Below are positions 50,830-61,727 of a stretch of DNA of 64,000 bases, piece after piece. This DNA is from Flavobacterium azooxidireducens (GTDB taxonomy: Bacteria; Bacteroidota; Bacteroidia; Flavobacteriales; Flavobacteriaceae): positions 2,978,001-3,042,000 of the forward strand of contig NZ_CP096205.1 of assembly GCF_023195775.1 (NCBI RefSeq), written 5' to 3'. Under the pieces are notes generated by a model. It did not search any database. It saw nothing but the letters and a program-made list of their open reading frames with translations, and was not told the DNA's origin. How positions within the stretch are numbered: the stretch's first letter is position 1; each line of letters begins with the position of its first letter. The translations under genes and the position numbers were made by a program.

Positions 50830-51002
50830 AGCACTCACCCGCGTGAAGGATTGAAGTGAAAAGCCCGCAGGACAAAGGTTGAGTTTTTGCGGGTTGTGCC
50901 GGCGACAAAAGAAGCCGAGCACAATCCGACAAAAACCAACCTTTGGACGAGGACTTGCAACGAAAAGCCTGACCCGTAGCTTGTCGGAGGGGCACGCCCA
51001 AA
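50830..51002. repeat. GC-rich structured intergenic element between the DUF4238 gene and gyrB
   Basis: The gap 50645-51172 contains no credible gene. Inside it, 50830-51002 is far richer in G and C than its surroundings and contains 26-nt imperfect inverted arms (50874-50899 against 50919-50944: AAAGGTTGAGTTTTTGC and its mate) plus the edge motifs CACCCGCGTGAAGGATTGAAG and GTCGGAGGGGCACGCCC. It resembles a class of dispersed repeats found in Flavobacteriaceae. The open frame on the minus strand across it is not a protein gene. Confidence 0.7.
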
Positions 51003-51126
51003 TCAACATTTTTCTTGGAAATTTCAGAGAAAAAATCTTCAAAAAACAGTAAAAATAAATCAACAATTTGTTAATAACTTATCTTCTTTGTGATGGAGTT
51101 AACATAGAAAATCCCTCACAATTCCG

Positions 51127-51134
51127 TATATTTG
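51127..51134 (+). promoter_or_regulatory. Putative gyrB promoter -7 element
   Basis: TATATTTG fits TAnnTTTG, 38 nt before the ATG. Confidence 0.6.
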
Positions 51135-51166
51135 CGTGTTTGACAAAAAATACATTTTAGCATTAA

Positions 51167-53113
<1,947 letters not shown>

Positions 53114-53143
53114 ATTATTATATAAATATAAAAAATCAATAAA

Positions 53144-54079
53144 ATGAAAGTTACCATTGTAGGAGCAGGAAACGTGGGTGCAACATGTGCCGATGCAATT
53201 GCTTACAGAAGAATTGCCAGCGAAATTGTATTGTTAGATATCCGTGAAGGTTTTGCCGAAGGGAAAGCATTAGATATCATGCAAACACAAACCACGTTAG
53301 GTTTTAATACAAAAGTATCAGGAAGCACAAACGATTATTCAAAAACGTCCGGAAGTGATGTGGTTGTCATTACATCAGGAATTCCAAGAAAACCGGGAAT
53401 GACTCGTGAAGAGCTAATCGGAATTAATGCAGGAATTGTAAAATCAGTAGCGGAAAGTTTGTTGCAACATTCACCAAATGCAATCGTAGTTGTGGTTTCA
53501 AACCCAATGGATACGATGACGTATTTAACGTTGAAAGCAACCGGTTTACCAAAAAACAGAATCATCGGAATGGGTGGTGCGTTAGATAGTTCACGTTTCA
53601 AAACGTATTTGTCACAAGCATTAGACAAACCTGCCAATGATATTCACGGAATGGTAATTGGTGGTCACGGCGATACTACGATGATTCCATTGACTCGTTT
53701 AGCAGCTTACAATGGTGTTCCGGTTTCTGAATTTTTATCAGCAGAAAAATTAGATAAAGTAGCAGCTGATACAATGGTTGGAGGTGCAACTTTAACAGCA
53801 TTGTTAGGTACTTCAGCTTGGTATGCTCCGGGAGCTTCGGTAGCTTATTTAGTAGATAGTATTTTGAACGACCAAAAGAAAATGATTCCTTGTTCAGTAT
53901 TTTTAGAAGGTGAATATGGTCAAAGCGATATTTGTATAGGTGTGCCTTGTATTATCGGTAAAAACGGAATTGAGAAAATAGTTGATATTGACTTAAACGA
54001 AGAAGAAAAAGCAAAATTTGCCAAAAGTGCTGATGCAGTTAGAGCAATGAATGCTGATTTGAAATCGGTTTTAGCATAA
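53144..54079 (+). CDS. mdh: Malate dehydrogenase (LDH-like type)
   Basis: 311 residues. NAD-binding GAGNVGATCADAIAYR (7-22) and Asp in LLDIREGFAEGKALDI; substrate Arg segment PRKPGMTREELIGINAGI; catalytic His in GGHGDTTMIPLTR (about 173-186). It reversibly oxidises malate to oxaloacetate in the citric acid cycle. Methionine and Arg positions in the substrate loop fit malate rather than lactate. It lies 30 nt after gyrB and is followed by a strong terminator, so it may share the gyrB transcript. Confidence 0.97.
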   Translation: MKVTIVGAGNVGATCADAIAYRRIASEIVLLDIREGFAEGKALDIMQTQTTLGFNTKVSGSTNDYSKTSGSDVVVITSGIPRKPGMTREELIGINAGIVKSVAESLLQHSPNAIVVVVSNPMDTMTYLTLKATGLPKNRIIGMGGALDSSRFKTYLSQALDKPANDIHGMVIGGHGDTTMIPLTRLAAYNGVPVSEFLSAEKLDKVAADTMVGGATLTALLGTSAWYAPGASVAYLVDSILNDQKKMIPCSVFLEGEYGQSDICIGVPCIIGKNGIEKIVDIDLNEEEKAKFAKSADAVRAMNADLKSVLA

Positions 54080-54101
54080 CATTTTTCATATAATATAGAA
54101 G

Positions 54102-54128
54102 AGACTGCAATTTTGCAGTCTTTTTTTT
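54102..54128 (+). terminator. Intrinsic terminator of mdh
   Basis: AGACTGCAA (54102-54110) pairs with TTGCAGTCT (54113-54121), and a run of eight T follows. Confidence 0.9.
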
Positions 54129-54148
54129 GAGATTAATCGATAAATAAA

Positions 54149-54179
54149 TTGGTTAATCCTATTCATAATTATATATTTG
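54149..54179 (+). promoter_or_regulatory. secDF promoter, -33 and -7 elements
   Basis: TTG (54149-54151), 20 nt, TATATTTG (54172-54179): the best full match to the Bacteroidetes promoter pattern in the window. The leader to the ATG at 54271 is about 85-90 nt. Confidence 0.75.
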
Positions 54180-54270
54180 CACGTTTTATAAAATCGAAAA
54201 GAATGACTTATTTTCTTTTTACTTATAAATCAAAACCTTAACCAACAAAAATTAATTAATTCAAGTAATA

Positions 54271-57237
54271 ATGCAGAGTAAAGGACTTATTAAATTTTTC
54301 GCAATTTTATTTGCATTGGTATGTATTTACCAACTTTCATTCACTTTTGTGGCCAATAAAGTTAAATCGGATGCCAAAGCTTTTGCCGGAGATGATGTAG
54401 CTAAAGAAGCTAAATATTTAGACTCAATCGGTAGAGAAAAAGTGTTCAATTTAGGTTTCACAGATTATACTTATAATGAGGTAAAAGATAAGCAAATCAA
54501 CAAAGGGCTTGACCTTGAAGGAGGAATTAACGTAATACTTCAAATTTCTGTAAAAGACATTTTGGTTGGATTATCAAATGAATCACAAGATCCGGTCTTC
54601 AACAAAGCTTTAGCCGATGCAACTAAAAATATCAAAGGAAACCAAACTTATTTGGATGCCTTTTTTGAAGCTTTTGATGCAGAATCAAAAGGAAGAGTAA
54701 AATTAGCTTCACCTGATGTTTTCTTCAACAAAAACTTAGATGGTGATATTGATTTAAAAATGACTGATGCTCAGGTTAAAGCAGTTATCAAAAGAAAAGT
54801 AAACGAATCTGTTTTAAGTGCTTTTGAAGTACTTAGAAAACGTATCGATAAATTTGGGGTTACTCAACCAAACATTCAACAATTAGGCGAAACCGGAAGA
54901 ATTTTAGTAGAATTACCTGGTGCAAAAGATGTTGACCGTATTAAAAATTTATTACAAAGTACGGCTCAATTAGAGTTTTGGGAAACGCATAAATTTGAAG
55001 AAGTTGCTCCTTTCTTAGGTCAATTAAACGAAAATTTAAAAGCAACTGAAGTAAAAGTTGATACAAAAGAAACTACTAAAACTGGAATTGACTCTTTATT
55101 AACTGATGCTTCAAAAGATTCTTTAGCCAACGCGAAAGGTAATAATCCTTTATTTGATAAAATGATATCGTACGGTGGTGGTCCTGTTTTGGGCTATTTT
55201 GCACCAAAAGATACTGCTGTAATCAATGAATATATAAATAGAAGTAGCAGCAAAGCTTTATTGTCACCTGAGTTGCGTTTTGCTCGTTTTGTATGGGGTA
55301 AACCAACTACCATTGATAACGAGAAAAAAGAAAAAGTAGAAGCAGTTGAATTATATGCTTTAAAATCTGACGGTCGTGTAGGAAAACCAGCCATTAGTGG
55401 TGGTGTTGTTGTGGATGCCAGAGAAACATTTGACCAGTTTGGAAAACCAGCCGTATCCATGCAAATGAATGGAAAAGGTGCTAAACAATGGGAAGAATTA
55501 ACGGGTAAAGCTTTTACTCAAAAGAGTAGTATTGCTATCGTTTTAGATAATATTGTTTATTCTGCACCAGGTGTTTCATCGGGACCAATTTCCGGTGGAA
55601 GTTCTGAGATCTCAGGAAGTTTTACGATTGATGAAACAAAAGATTTAGCCAACGTTTTAAGAGCAGGTAAATTACCGGCAAAAGCAGATATCGTTCAGTC
55701 TGATGTAGTTGGACCATCGTTAGGTCAAGAAGCTATTGAAGATGGTATGTTGTCTTTCCTTATCGGAATGGTGTTAGTGGTTCTTTGGATGATTTTATAT
55801 TATGGAAAAGCAGGTATTTATGCTAACTTCTCTTTATTAATAAACATCTTGTTTATCTTCGGAATTTTAGCAAGTTTAGGTGCTGTATTAACTTTACCAG
55901 GTATTGCCGGTATCGTTTTAACCATTGGTATGGCGGTAGATGCAAACGTAATTATTTTTGAACGAGCAAAAGAAGAATTAGATGCGGGCAAAACATTAGA
56001 AGAAGCAGTGAACTATTCATTCACTTGGAAAGGTGCAATGTCTTCTATTTTTGATGCAAACATTACTACAGCCTTAACAGCATTAATTTTATTAGTATTC
56101 GGAACAGGTCCAATCAAAGGATTTGCTACCACTTTATTAATTGGTATTGGAACATCGTTATTTACTTCTATTTTCATTACAAGATTATTCTTGGATTGGA
56201 GCGTGAAGAAAAATCAAAATCTTTCTTTTTCAACACCAATGACACACAATTGGTTCAAAAATATGAACATCGATTTCTTGAGTAAAAAGAAAATTGCTTA
56301 TGCTATTTCAAGTGTGTTAGTAATTATTTCTTTAGTTTCTTTGTTCTTTGTTAACGGATTAAATCAAGGTGTTGATTTTGTGGGTGGACGTACTTTCCAA
56401 GTTCGTTTTGATAAAGAAGTTACTGCGAGTGAAGTAAGCTCAGCATTAACCGAAACTTTTGGAACCAATGTAGAAGCAAAAACCTTTGGTAATGATAATC
56501 AGTTAAAAATTACTACTAAATATAAGGTAAACGAAGAGAGTGAAGGAGTTGATAAAGAAGTGAATGAAAAATTATTTGAGGGATTAAAATCCTATTTCCC
56601 TAACACATCTTATGAAAATTTTGTTACTAACTTTGAAGGTAAAGAAATTGGTATTTTGCAAGCTTCTAAAGTTGGTCCTACCATTGCAGAAGACATCAAA
56701 ACAAATTCATATTGGGCTGTTTTAGGATCATTATTAGTAGTTTTCCTTTACTTATTAATTAGTTTCAGAAAATGGCAGTTCTCATTAGGTGCTGTTGGAG
56801 CAGTATTCCATGACGTGATCATCGTACTTGGGGTTTACTCTTTATTCTGGAAGTACTTACCATTTAACATGGAAATCGACCAAGCATTCATCGCTGCAAT
56901 TTTAACTGTAATTGGTTATTCGTTAAACGATACCGTAATTGTTTTTGACCGTGTTCGTGAGTTCTTAGGAACACATGAAGAAGGAACGTTTAATCAAGTA
57001 GTAAATAAAGCATTAAACACAACAATCAGTAGAACAGTTAATACATCGTTAACTACGTTAATCGTATTGTTTGCCATCTTTATCTTAGGTGGAGAAACCA
57101 TCCGTGGATTCGTATTTGCTATTTTAGTTGGTATCTTGGTGGGAACTTACTCTTCCTTATTCATTGCAACTCCTTTAATGGCCGATACAGTTAATAAAGA
57201 AGAAGAAAGAAAAAGAGCTTTAAAGAAAGAAGAATAG
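54271..57237 (+). CDS. secDF: Protein translocase subunit SecDF (fused SecD and SecF)
   Basis: 988 residues. The SecD half (1 to about 640) has an N-terminal membrane segment, the large periplasmic domain (DKQINKGLDLEGGINVILQ, FEVLRKRIDKFGV) and five membrane helices including GMAVDANVIIFERAKEELD (Asp about 557, part of the proton path). The SecF half (about 660-985) has QGVDFVGGRTFQVRF, KVGPTIAEDIK and SLNDTVIVFDRVREFL. It pulls exported proteins across the inner membrane using the proton gradient, and thus feeds the many signal-peptide and T9SS proteins in the window. The fusion is normal in Bacteroidetes. It has its own promoter and terminator. Confidence 0.98.
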   Translation: MQSKGLIKFFAILFALVCIYQLSFTFVANKVKSDAKAFAGDDVAKEAKYLDSIGREKVFNLGFTDYTYNEVKDKQINKGLDLEGGINVILQISVKDILVGLSNESQDPVFNKALADATKNIKGNQTYLDAFFEAFDAESKGRVKLASPDVFFNKNLDGDIDLKMTDAQVKAVIKRKVNESVLSAFEVLRKRIDKFGVTQPNIQQLGETGRILVELPGAKDVDRIKNLLQSTAQLEFWETHKFEEVAPFLGQLNENLKATEVKVDTKETTKTGIDSLLTDASKDSLANAKGNNPLFDKMISYGGGPVLGYFAPKDTAVINEYINRSSSKALLSPELRFARFVWGKPTTIDNEKKEKVEAVELYALKSDGRVGKPAISGGVVVDARETFDQFGKPAVSMQMNGKGAKQWEELTGKAFTQKSSIAIVLDNIVYSAPGVSSGPISGGSSEISGSFTIDETKDLANVLRAGKLPAKADIVQSDVVGPSLGQEAIEDGMLSFLIGMVLVVLWMILYYGKAGIYANFSLLINILFIFGILASLGAVLTLPGIAGIVLTIGMAVDANVIIFERAKEELDAGKTLEEAVNYSFTWKGAMSSIFDANITTALTALILLVFGTGPIKGFATTLLIGIGTSLFTSIFITRLFLDWSVKKNQNLSFSTPMTHNWFKNMNIDFLSKKKIAYAISSVLVIISLVSLFFVNGLNQGVDFVGGRTFQVRFDKEVTASEVSSALTETFGTNVEAKTFGNDNQLKITTKYKVNEESEGVDKEVNEKLFEGLKSYFPNTSYENFVTNFEGKEIGILQASKVGPTIAEDIKTNSYWAVLGSLLVVFLYLLISFRKWQFSLGAVGAVFHDVIIVLGVYSLFWKYLPFNMEIDQAFIAAILTVIGYSLNDTVIVFDRVREFLGTHEEGTFNQVVNKALNTTISRTVNTSLTTLIVLFAIFILGGETIRGFVFAILVGILVGTYSSLFIATPLMADTVNKEEERKRALKKEE

Positions 57238-57260
57238 TAAATTATTTACTTATCAATATA

Positions 57261-57290
57261 AACCCGGCCTTGTGTCGGGTTTTGTTTTTT
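57261..57290 (+). terminator. Intrinsic terminator of secDF
   Basis: AACCCG (57261-57266) pairs with CGGGTT (57276-57281), followed by TTGTTTTTT. Confidence 0.85.
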
Positions 57291-57375
57291 GCATAGCAAT
57301 CAAAAAGTTCAACGTTTATCTTTTCAAAAAACCTCACGTTAGACACAATAAATAAATATTTGGAGATTACTAACT

Positions 57376-57450
57376 GTTGTCCGTTGTCTGTTATCCGTCA
57401 ACAGAAAACAGACAACAGACAACCAACCGATAACAGACAACCGATAACAG
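57376..57450. repeat. ACAGACAAC-type palindromic and direct repeat
   Basis: A 17-bp inverted pair with one mismatch (57376-57392 and 57407-57423, AACAGACAACAGACAAC) is followed by direct copies of AACCGATAACAGAC. It lies in the 510-bp gap between secDF and lgt. A looser relative is at 60861-60897. Confidence 0.75.
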
Positions 57451-57667
57451 TAAGAAGCGAATGGCTCGGGCTTTTTCAGTAAACCATATTCCCGCTTTCC
57501 GTTCCAATTTTTTGTTCACGAGCAAAGCTCTCAACAAAAAGATTTCCACTTCAACCTGCCTGCCGGTAGGCGGGTCGGGGCTAAAAAATGAAATCATGTT
57601 CCTTTCTGCATCGGTCAAGAATAAATCACAATTTATCTCGATTCGTTTATTTTTCTTAAAAAAATAG
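57451..57667. repeat. Gene-free region with palindrome and repeat-like sequence
   Basis: Contains CCTGCCTGCCGGTAGGCGGG (57555-57574), a GC-rich palindrome followed by TCGGGGC, inside AT-rich DNA. Overlapping short open frames on both strands follow the repeat and are not credible genes. Otherwise nothing is seen up to the lgt terminator. Confidence 0.55.
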
Positions 57668-57700
57668 CAGTAATGTTTTTAATTTATTTTTCTAAAATAA

Positions 57701-57723
57701 AAAAACCGACATCAAGCCGGTTT
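57701..57723 (-). terminator. Intrinsic terminator of lgt
   Basis: AAAACCG pairs with CGGTTTA around a 9-nt loop. On the minus strand, past the lgt stop at 57748, the hairpin is followed by a T-run. Confidence 0.75.
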
Positions 57724-57747
57724 ATATAACGATACTTATAAATAAAT

Positions 57748-58674
57748 TTACACTTTCTTCGGTCTAAAAATATAATACAATCCAATCAAAACAAACGGAA
57801 TACTTAACCATTGTCCGGTTGTCAACGCATTAAAAGTTGAATACTCTTCAAAACCACCTTGACTGGCTTTTACAAATTCAACAACAAATCGAACTGACCA
57901 AAGTAAAACCATGAACATTCCAAAAAGTAAACCCTCTTTTTTTCTGGCCTCTGTTTTCCAATACATAAAAAACAAAATCAGAAAAACAAAAATATAACCA
58001 AACGCTTCATATAATTGCGATGGATGCAAAGCCGGAACTTTATCTAACAAATAAGAAAACTCCGGATTATCAGAAATGGCTTTATACGCTTCTTTCGGAT
58101 TGGCTATTTTAGTATTTAAAACTGCATCATTCTTACTGTAAAAATCCTGAACAAACTTAATTCCAAAAGCAGAATTAGTTTCATGTCCAACAATCTCAGA
58201 ATTGAAAAAATTCCCTAATCTAACAAATATTGCCCCACTCGCCACCGGAATTACGACGCGATCCAACATCCATAACAAAGATTGTTTCATTATTTTTTTA
58301 CTAAAATAAACCATAAACAAAATAATAGCAATTGCTGCTCCATGACTCGCTAATCCGGAAAATCCGGTAAACTCAAATTCAGGTTTTGTTCGAATAGGCA
58401 AGAGGATACTCAATGGATCTTCTCTAAATAATTCAGATTGATAGAAAATCACATGTCCCAATCGGGCACCAATTAAAGTAGCAACAACAGTGTAAATAAA
58501 TAAACTGTCCAATTTTTCCAATGGTTCATTTTCTCTGATAAAAATGTGTTTCATAATATACCAGCCTAATGCAAAAGCAACCACGAACATCAAACTATAA
58601 TAGCGAATTACAAAAGAACCAATTTCAATTCCTTCTGAAGGATTCCAGACAAAAGCCAAAAACGATGTAACCAT
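57748..58674 (-). CDS. lgt: Prolipoprotein diacylglyceryl transferase
   Basis: 308 residues from the ATG at 58674 (MVTSFLAFVWNPSEGI); an upstream in-frame start at 58722 adds 16 polar residues that do not fit a seven-helix protein. Conserved features: IGSFVIRYYSLMFVVAFALGW, ARLGHVIFY, TGFSGLASHGAAIAI, the Lgt signature VRLGNFFNSEIVG, and LHPSQLYEAFGY. It attaches diacylglycerol to the lipobox Cys of lipoproteins at the inner membrane, as needed for many Bacteroidetes surface lipoproteins. The yidD gene lies 82 nt upstream on the same strand. Confidence 0.96.
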   Translation of the reverse strand: MVTSFLAFVWNPSEGIEIGSFVIRYYSLMFVVAFALGWYIMKHIFIRENEPLEKLDSLFIYTVVATLIGARLGHVIFYQSELFREDPLSILLPIRTKPEFEFTGFSGLASHGAAIAIILFMVYFSKKIMKQSLLWMLDRVVIPVASGAIFVRLGNFFNSEIVGHETNSAFGIKFVQDFYSKNDAVLNTKIANPKEAYKAISDNPEFSYLLDKVPALHPSQLYEAFGYIFVFLILFFMYWKTEARKKEGLLFGMFMVLLWSVRFVVEFVKASQGGFEEYSTFNALTTGQWLSIPFVLIGLYYIFRPKKV

Positions 58675-58756
58675 AAATATGTTATTTGACGTAAATGTAA
58701 ACGAATTTCGCTGAACTTGCAATTTCGAACATTTAATTAATTCTTAAAAAATGAAA

Positions 58757-58981
58757 TTAGGGAACCGGATCATAACCGCTTTTTCCCCAAGGATGGCATT
58801 TTGAAATTCGTTTCATAGAAAGCCAAATCCCTTTTATAACGCCGTGTTTCTGAATTGCTTCTGCCGAATAATGCGAACAAGTAGGCTCAAATCGACAAGT
58901 CGCCGGAGTAAGAGGCGAAATAACAGCTTGGTAAAATCGAATCAGAAAAATAAAAGGAAACTGAATTATTTTTTTTAGCAT
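58757..58981 (-). CDS. yidD: Membrane protein insertion efficiency factor YidD
   Basis: 74 residues from the ATG at 58981 ([18 protein letters not shown]); an in-frame upstream start at 59020 adds 13 unlikely residues. The family core is complete: [32 protein letters not shown], then [24 protein letters not shown] with conserved cysteines. YidD is a small amphipathic protein that helps YidC and Sec insert membrane proteins. The gap to cysS (58982-59159) carries repeats. Confidence 0.95.
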   Translation of the reverse strand: MLKKIIQFPFIFLIRFYQAVISPLTPATCRFEPTCSHYSAEAIQKHGVIKGIWLSMKRISKCHPWGKSGYDPVP

Positions 58982-59017
58982 TGATTTTGGTGTTTTTGAA
59001 TAAAACGAACTCAATGG

Positions 59018-59060
59018 CACACGGATTTTTTAGATTTAATAGATTTCCGCTGATTTTAAT
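59018..59060. repeat. CACGGATTT-type dispersed repeat, copy 1
   Basis: CACACGGATTTTTTAGATTT, AATAGATTTCCGCTGATTTTAA: this is the unit family also seen at 60724-60810 (CACGGATTTAACG, CACAGATTTTGAT, CACGGATTTC). Confidence 0.55.
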
Positions 59061-59127
59061 AGCTAGCTATAATGGATTTAAGTGGATTCAAACCTACCAA
59101 TTTAGCATAAATTTTCAACATCTCGTC

Positions 59128-59158
59128 TCCCCCTCCTTCGGAGGGGGTCGGGGGGAGG
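59128..59158. repeat. GC-rich palindromic repeat, CCCCTCTCC family, copy 2
   Basis: CTCCCCCTCC TTCGG AGGGGG followed by TCGGGGGGAG. It abuts the cysS stop (59160). See copy 1 at 41525-41558. Confidence 0.75.
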
Positions 59159-59159
59159 A

Positions 59160-60680
59160 TTAATTCACACTAAAACTCGTCCCATCTTTCCCATCTTTCA
59201 ATTGTATTCCAACAGACAAAAGTTGATCACGAATTTGATCCGAAAGAGCAAAATCTTTATTCGCACGGGCTTCGTTTCGCATTTGAATCATCAAATTAAC
59301 AACGCCTTCTAATTTTTCAGAATTATTACTTTCTTCTTGTTTGTCAATTATTCCTAATATATCAAAAGTAAATGATTTCATGAGTTCTTTTAATCTTATC
59401 AAATCTTTTTTATTGATTGATGCGTTTCCAATTTTATTATAAATTTTTTCAATAACTTTAGAAATAGTTAACAGGTGCGAGATTAAAACAGGAGTGTTGA
59501 AATCATCATTTAATGATTTGTAAGCTGAATTTTCAAATTCTTCAACGAAATTCTTTTGATTAGAATAAGTATACTCATAATCAATAAAAGAAAACTCGGA
59601 TGGAGAAATTGTATCTAATTTTTTAATGGCTTCAAGTATTGAATTTAAATTTATTTCAGCTTCAATCATAGATTTTTCACTAAAATCCATTACATTTCTA
59701 TAATGAGATTTTAACATGCAAAATCTAAAAACATTAGGGGTGTAAGTTCTAGTTAATAAAGGATTTCCTCCTTCAAAGATTTCATTTGGTAAAATATAAT
59801 TTCCTGTGGATTTAGCCATTTTTTTTCCGTTGAGCGTTAACATATTGGCGTGCATCCAAATGTTCACCGGACTATGTCCTGTGCATGCTTCGTTTTGAGC
59901 AATTTCACATTCGTGGTGCGGAAATTTCAAATCCATTCCACCACCATGAATATCAAATTTTTCACCTAAATATTTAGTACTCATTGCCGTACATTCCAAA
60001 TGCCAACCCGGAAAACCAATTCCCCACGGCGAAGGCCAACGCATAATGTGCTGTGGTTCAGCTTTTTTCCACAAGGCAAAATCTTGCGGACTCTTTTTAT
60101 CCGAAACACCGTCCAAATCACGTGTATTCGCAATCATATCTTCAATGTTTCTGCCGCTCAATTTTCCGTAATGATGCGTTTCATTAAACTTTTTTACATC
60201 AAAATAAACGGAACCGTTTGATTCATACGCAAAACCATTATCAATAATTTTTTGTATAATCTCCTGTTGTTCAATAATATGACCAGTTGCAGTAGGTTCA
60301 ATACTTGGCGGAAGAAAATTTAATTTATGCAAAATCGTATGAAAATCAACTGTATAGCGTTGCACAATTTCCATCGGTTCCAATTGCTCGATGCGGGCTT
60401 TTTTGGCAATTCGGTCTTCACCTTCCTCTGCATCATTTTCCAAATGTCCGGCGTCGGTAATATTTCGCACATAGCGAACTTTGTAACCCAAATGAAGAAA
60501 ATAACGAAAAATCACATCAAAACTCATAAAAGTCCGCACGTTTCCAAGGTGAACATTGCTGTAAACCGTTGGTCCACACACATACATTCCCACATTTCCT
60601 TCGTGAATTGGTTTAAAAACTTCTTTTTCACCCGAAAGCGAATTGTATATTTTTAAGGTTTGATTTTCGTATAACTTCAT
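59160..60680 (-). CDS. cysS: Cysteinyl-tRNA synthetase
   Basis: 506 residues. [21 protein letters not shown] gives the zinc Cys35 and the HIGH-type HLGN (44-47); further zinc ligands are in WHLECTAMS and [10 protein letters not shown]. The KMSKS motif is KMAKSTGN at about 286-290, a normal variant. The C-terminal DALR-type domain ends [15 protein letters not shown]. The enzyme charges tRNA-Cys. It is separated from folE (upstream, same strand) by repeat-rich DNA. Confidence 0.98.
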   Translation of the reverse strand: MKLYENQTLKIYNSLSGEKEVFKPIHEGNVGMYVCGPTVYSNVHLGNVRTFMSFDVIFRYFLHLGYKVRYVRNITDAGHLENDAEEGEDRIAKKARIEQLEPMEIVQRYTVDFHTILHKLNFLPPSIEPTATGHIIEQQEIIQKIIDNGFAYESNGSVYFDVKKFNETHHYGKLSGRNIEDMIANTRDLDGVSDKKSPQDFALWKKAEPQHIMRWPSPWGIGFPGWHLECTAMSTKYLGEKFDIHGGGMDLKFPHHECEIAQNEACTGHSPVNIWMHANMLTLNGKKMAKSTGNYILPNEIFEGGNPLLTRTYTPNVFRFCMLKSHYRNVMDFSEKSMIEAEINLNSILEAIKKLDTISPSEFSFIDYEYTYSNQKNFVEEFENSAYKSLNDDFNTPVLISHLLTISKVIEKIYNKIGNASINKKDLIRLKELMKSFTFDILGIIDKQEESNNSEKLEGVVNLMIQMRNEARANKDFALSDQIRDQLLSVGIQLKDGKDGTSFSVN

Positions 60681-60723
60681 TATTACTTATATAATTTTCA
60701 ATTTTTTTTGTAATCTTTAATGG

Positions 60724-60897
60724 AACACGGATTTAACGAATTAGCTAACGCTAAACACAGGTTTTCACAGATTTTGATAGTTTCACTATTGTTTGATTTT
60801 CACGGATTTCTTTACCTAAATTTTCAGAATTCAATAGAAATTCTAATTATCGACAAAAAACCAACAACTGAGAACAGATAACTGACAACGGATAACC
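60724..60897. repeat. Dispersed repeat stretch between cysS and folE
   Basis: CACGGATTTAACG, CACAGATTTTGAT and CACGGATTTC are units of the family at 59018-59060. The end, ACTGAGAACAGATAACTGAC, resembles the ACAGACAAC repeat at 57376-57450. No gene here. Confidence 0.55.
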
Positions 60898-60899
60898 CT

Positions 60900-61571
60900 C
60901 TAAAACTTCGTCTCCAATTTAATATAGTCCAAAAACTCTCTTCTAACTTTTTCGTCTTTAAATTTTCCGCCAAATTCCGAAGTAACCGTGCTACTTTCAA
61001 TATCTCTGATTCCTCTTGAATTTACACACAAATGCTTTGCATCAATCACACAAGCAACATCTTCAGTATTCAATGCTTTTTGTAATTCTTTCACAATTTG
61101 CATCGTAAGTCTTTCCTGAACTTGAGGACGTTTTGCAAAATAATCCACAATTCTGTTCATTTTAGACAAACCAATTACTTGTCCACTGGAAATGTAAGCC
61201 ACGTGAGCTCTTCCTACAATAGGAAGCAAATGATGTTCGCAAGTAGAATAAAGTGTGATGTTTTTTTCAACCAACATTTCTCCGTATTTATATCCGTTTT
61301 CAAACGTAGAAGAACTCGGCTTTCGTGACGGATTTAATCCACCAAAAATTTCTTTGACAAACATTTTCGCCACTCGATTTGGAGTGCCTTTCATACTGTC
61401 ATCGGTTAAATCCATTCCCAATGTAGTCAAAATATTGGTTACATCTTTTTTGATTAATTCAATTTTTTGATCATCGGTTAAATCAAAAGCATCTTTACGA
61501 ACCGGATTTTCGATTGAAGTACCAATATGATTGTCTCCTAATTCTTCCGAAAAAATATCGTTGTTATTCAT
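60900..61571 (-). CDS. folE: GTP cyclohydrolase I
   Basis: 223 residues. Zinc and catalytic motif STCEHHLLPIVG (Cys111, His113, His114); GLSKMNRIVDYFAKRPQVQERLT; and DAKHLCVNSRGIRDIESSTVTS with the second zinc Cys at about 182. It converts GTP to dihydroneopterin triphosphate, the first step of tetrahydrofolate or biopterin synthesis. The N-terminal 30 residues are variable. A -7-like element lies just upstream. Confidence 0.97.
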   Translation of the reverse strand: MNNNDIFSEELGDNHIGTSIENPVRKDAFDLTDDQKIELIKKDVTNILTTLGMDLTDDSMKGTPNRVAKMFVKEIFGGLNPSRKPSSSTFENGYKYGEMLVEKNITLYSTCEHHLLPIVGRAHVAYISSGQVIGLSKMNRIVDYFAKRPQVQERLTMQIVKELQKALNTEDVACVIDAKHLCVNSRGIRDIESSTVTSEFGGKFKDEKVRREFLDYIKLETKF

Positions 61572-61608
61572 TAAAATATAATATAAATAGGTGTATTAGT
61601 AAAGTGTG

Positions 61609-61616
61609 CAAAGATA
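61609..61616 (-). promoter_or_regulatory. Putative folE promoter -7 element
   Basis: TATCTTTG on the minus strand (plus-strand CAAAGATA), 37 nt before the ATG. Confidence 0.55.
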
Positions 61617-61727
61617 AACAAAATGCGGAAATTTTATGTTGTAATAAAAGGAATTGCAAAAAATAGAAATTTTAAGATAATTCTAAGTTAAAAATATGTA
61701 AATTTCCGGCTTTAAAAATTCCAAATT

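Noticed and set aside
50803..51066. 87-residue minus-strand frame in the GC-rich element
   Set aside because: It follows the repeat structure, not protein-like composition; it is the by-product of a structured repeat.
57391..57667. Overlapping frames of 68-75 residues on both strands between secDF and lgt
   Set aside because: They are built from palindromic and direct repeats, with no start context or recognised domain.
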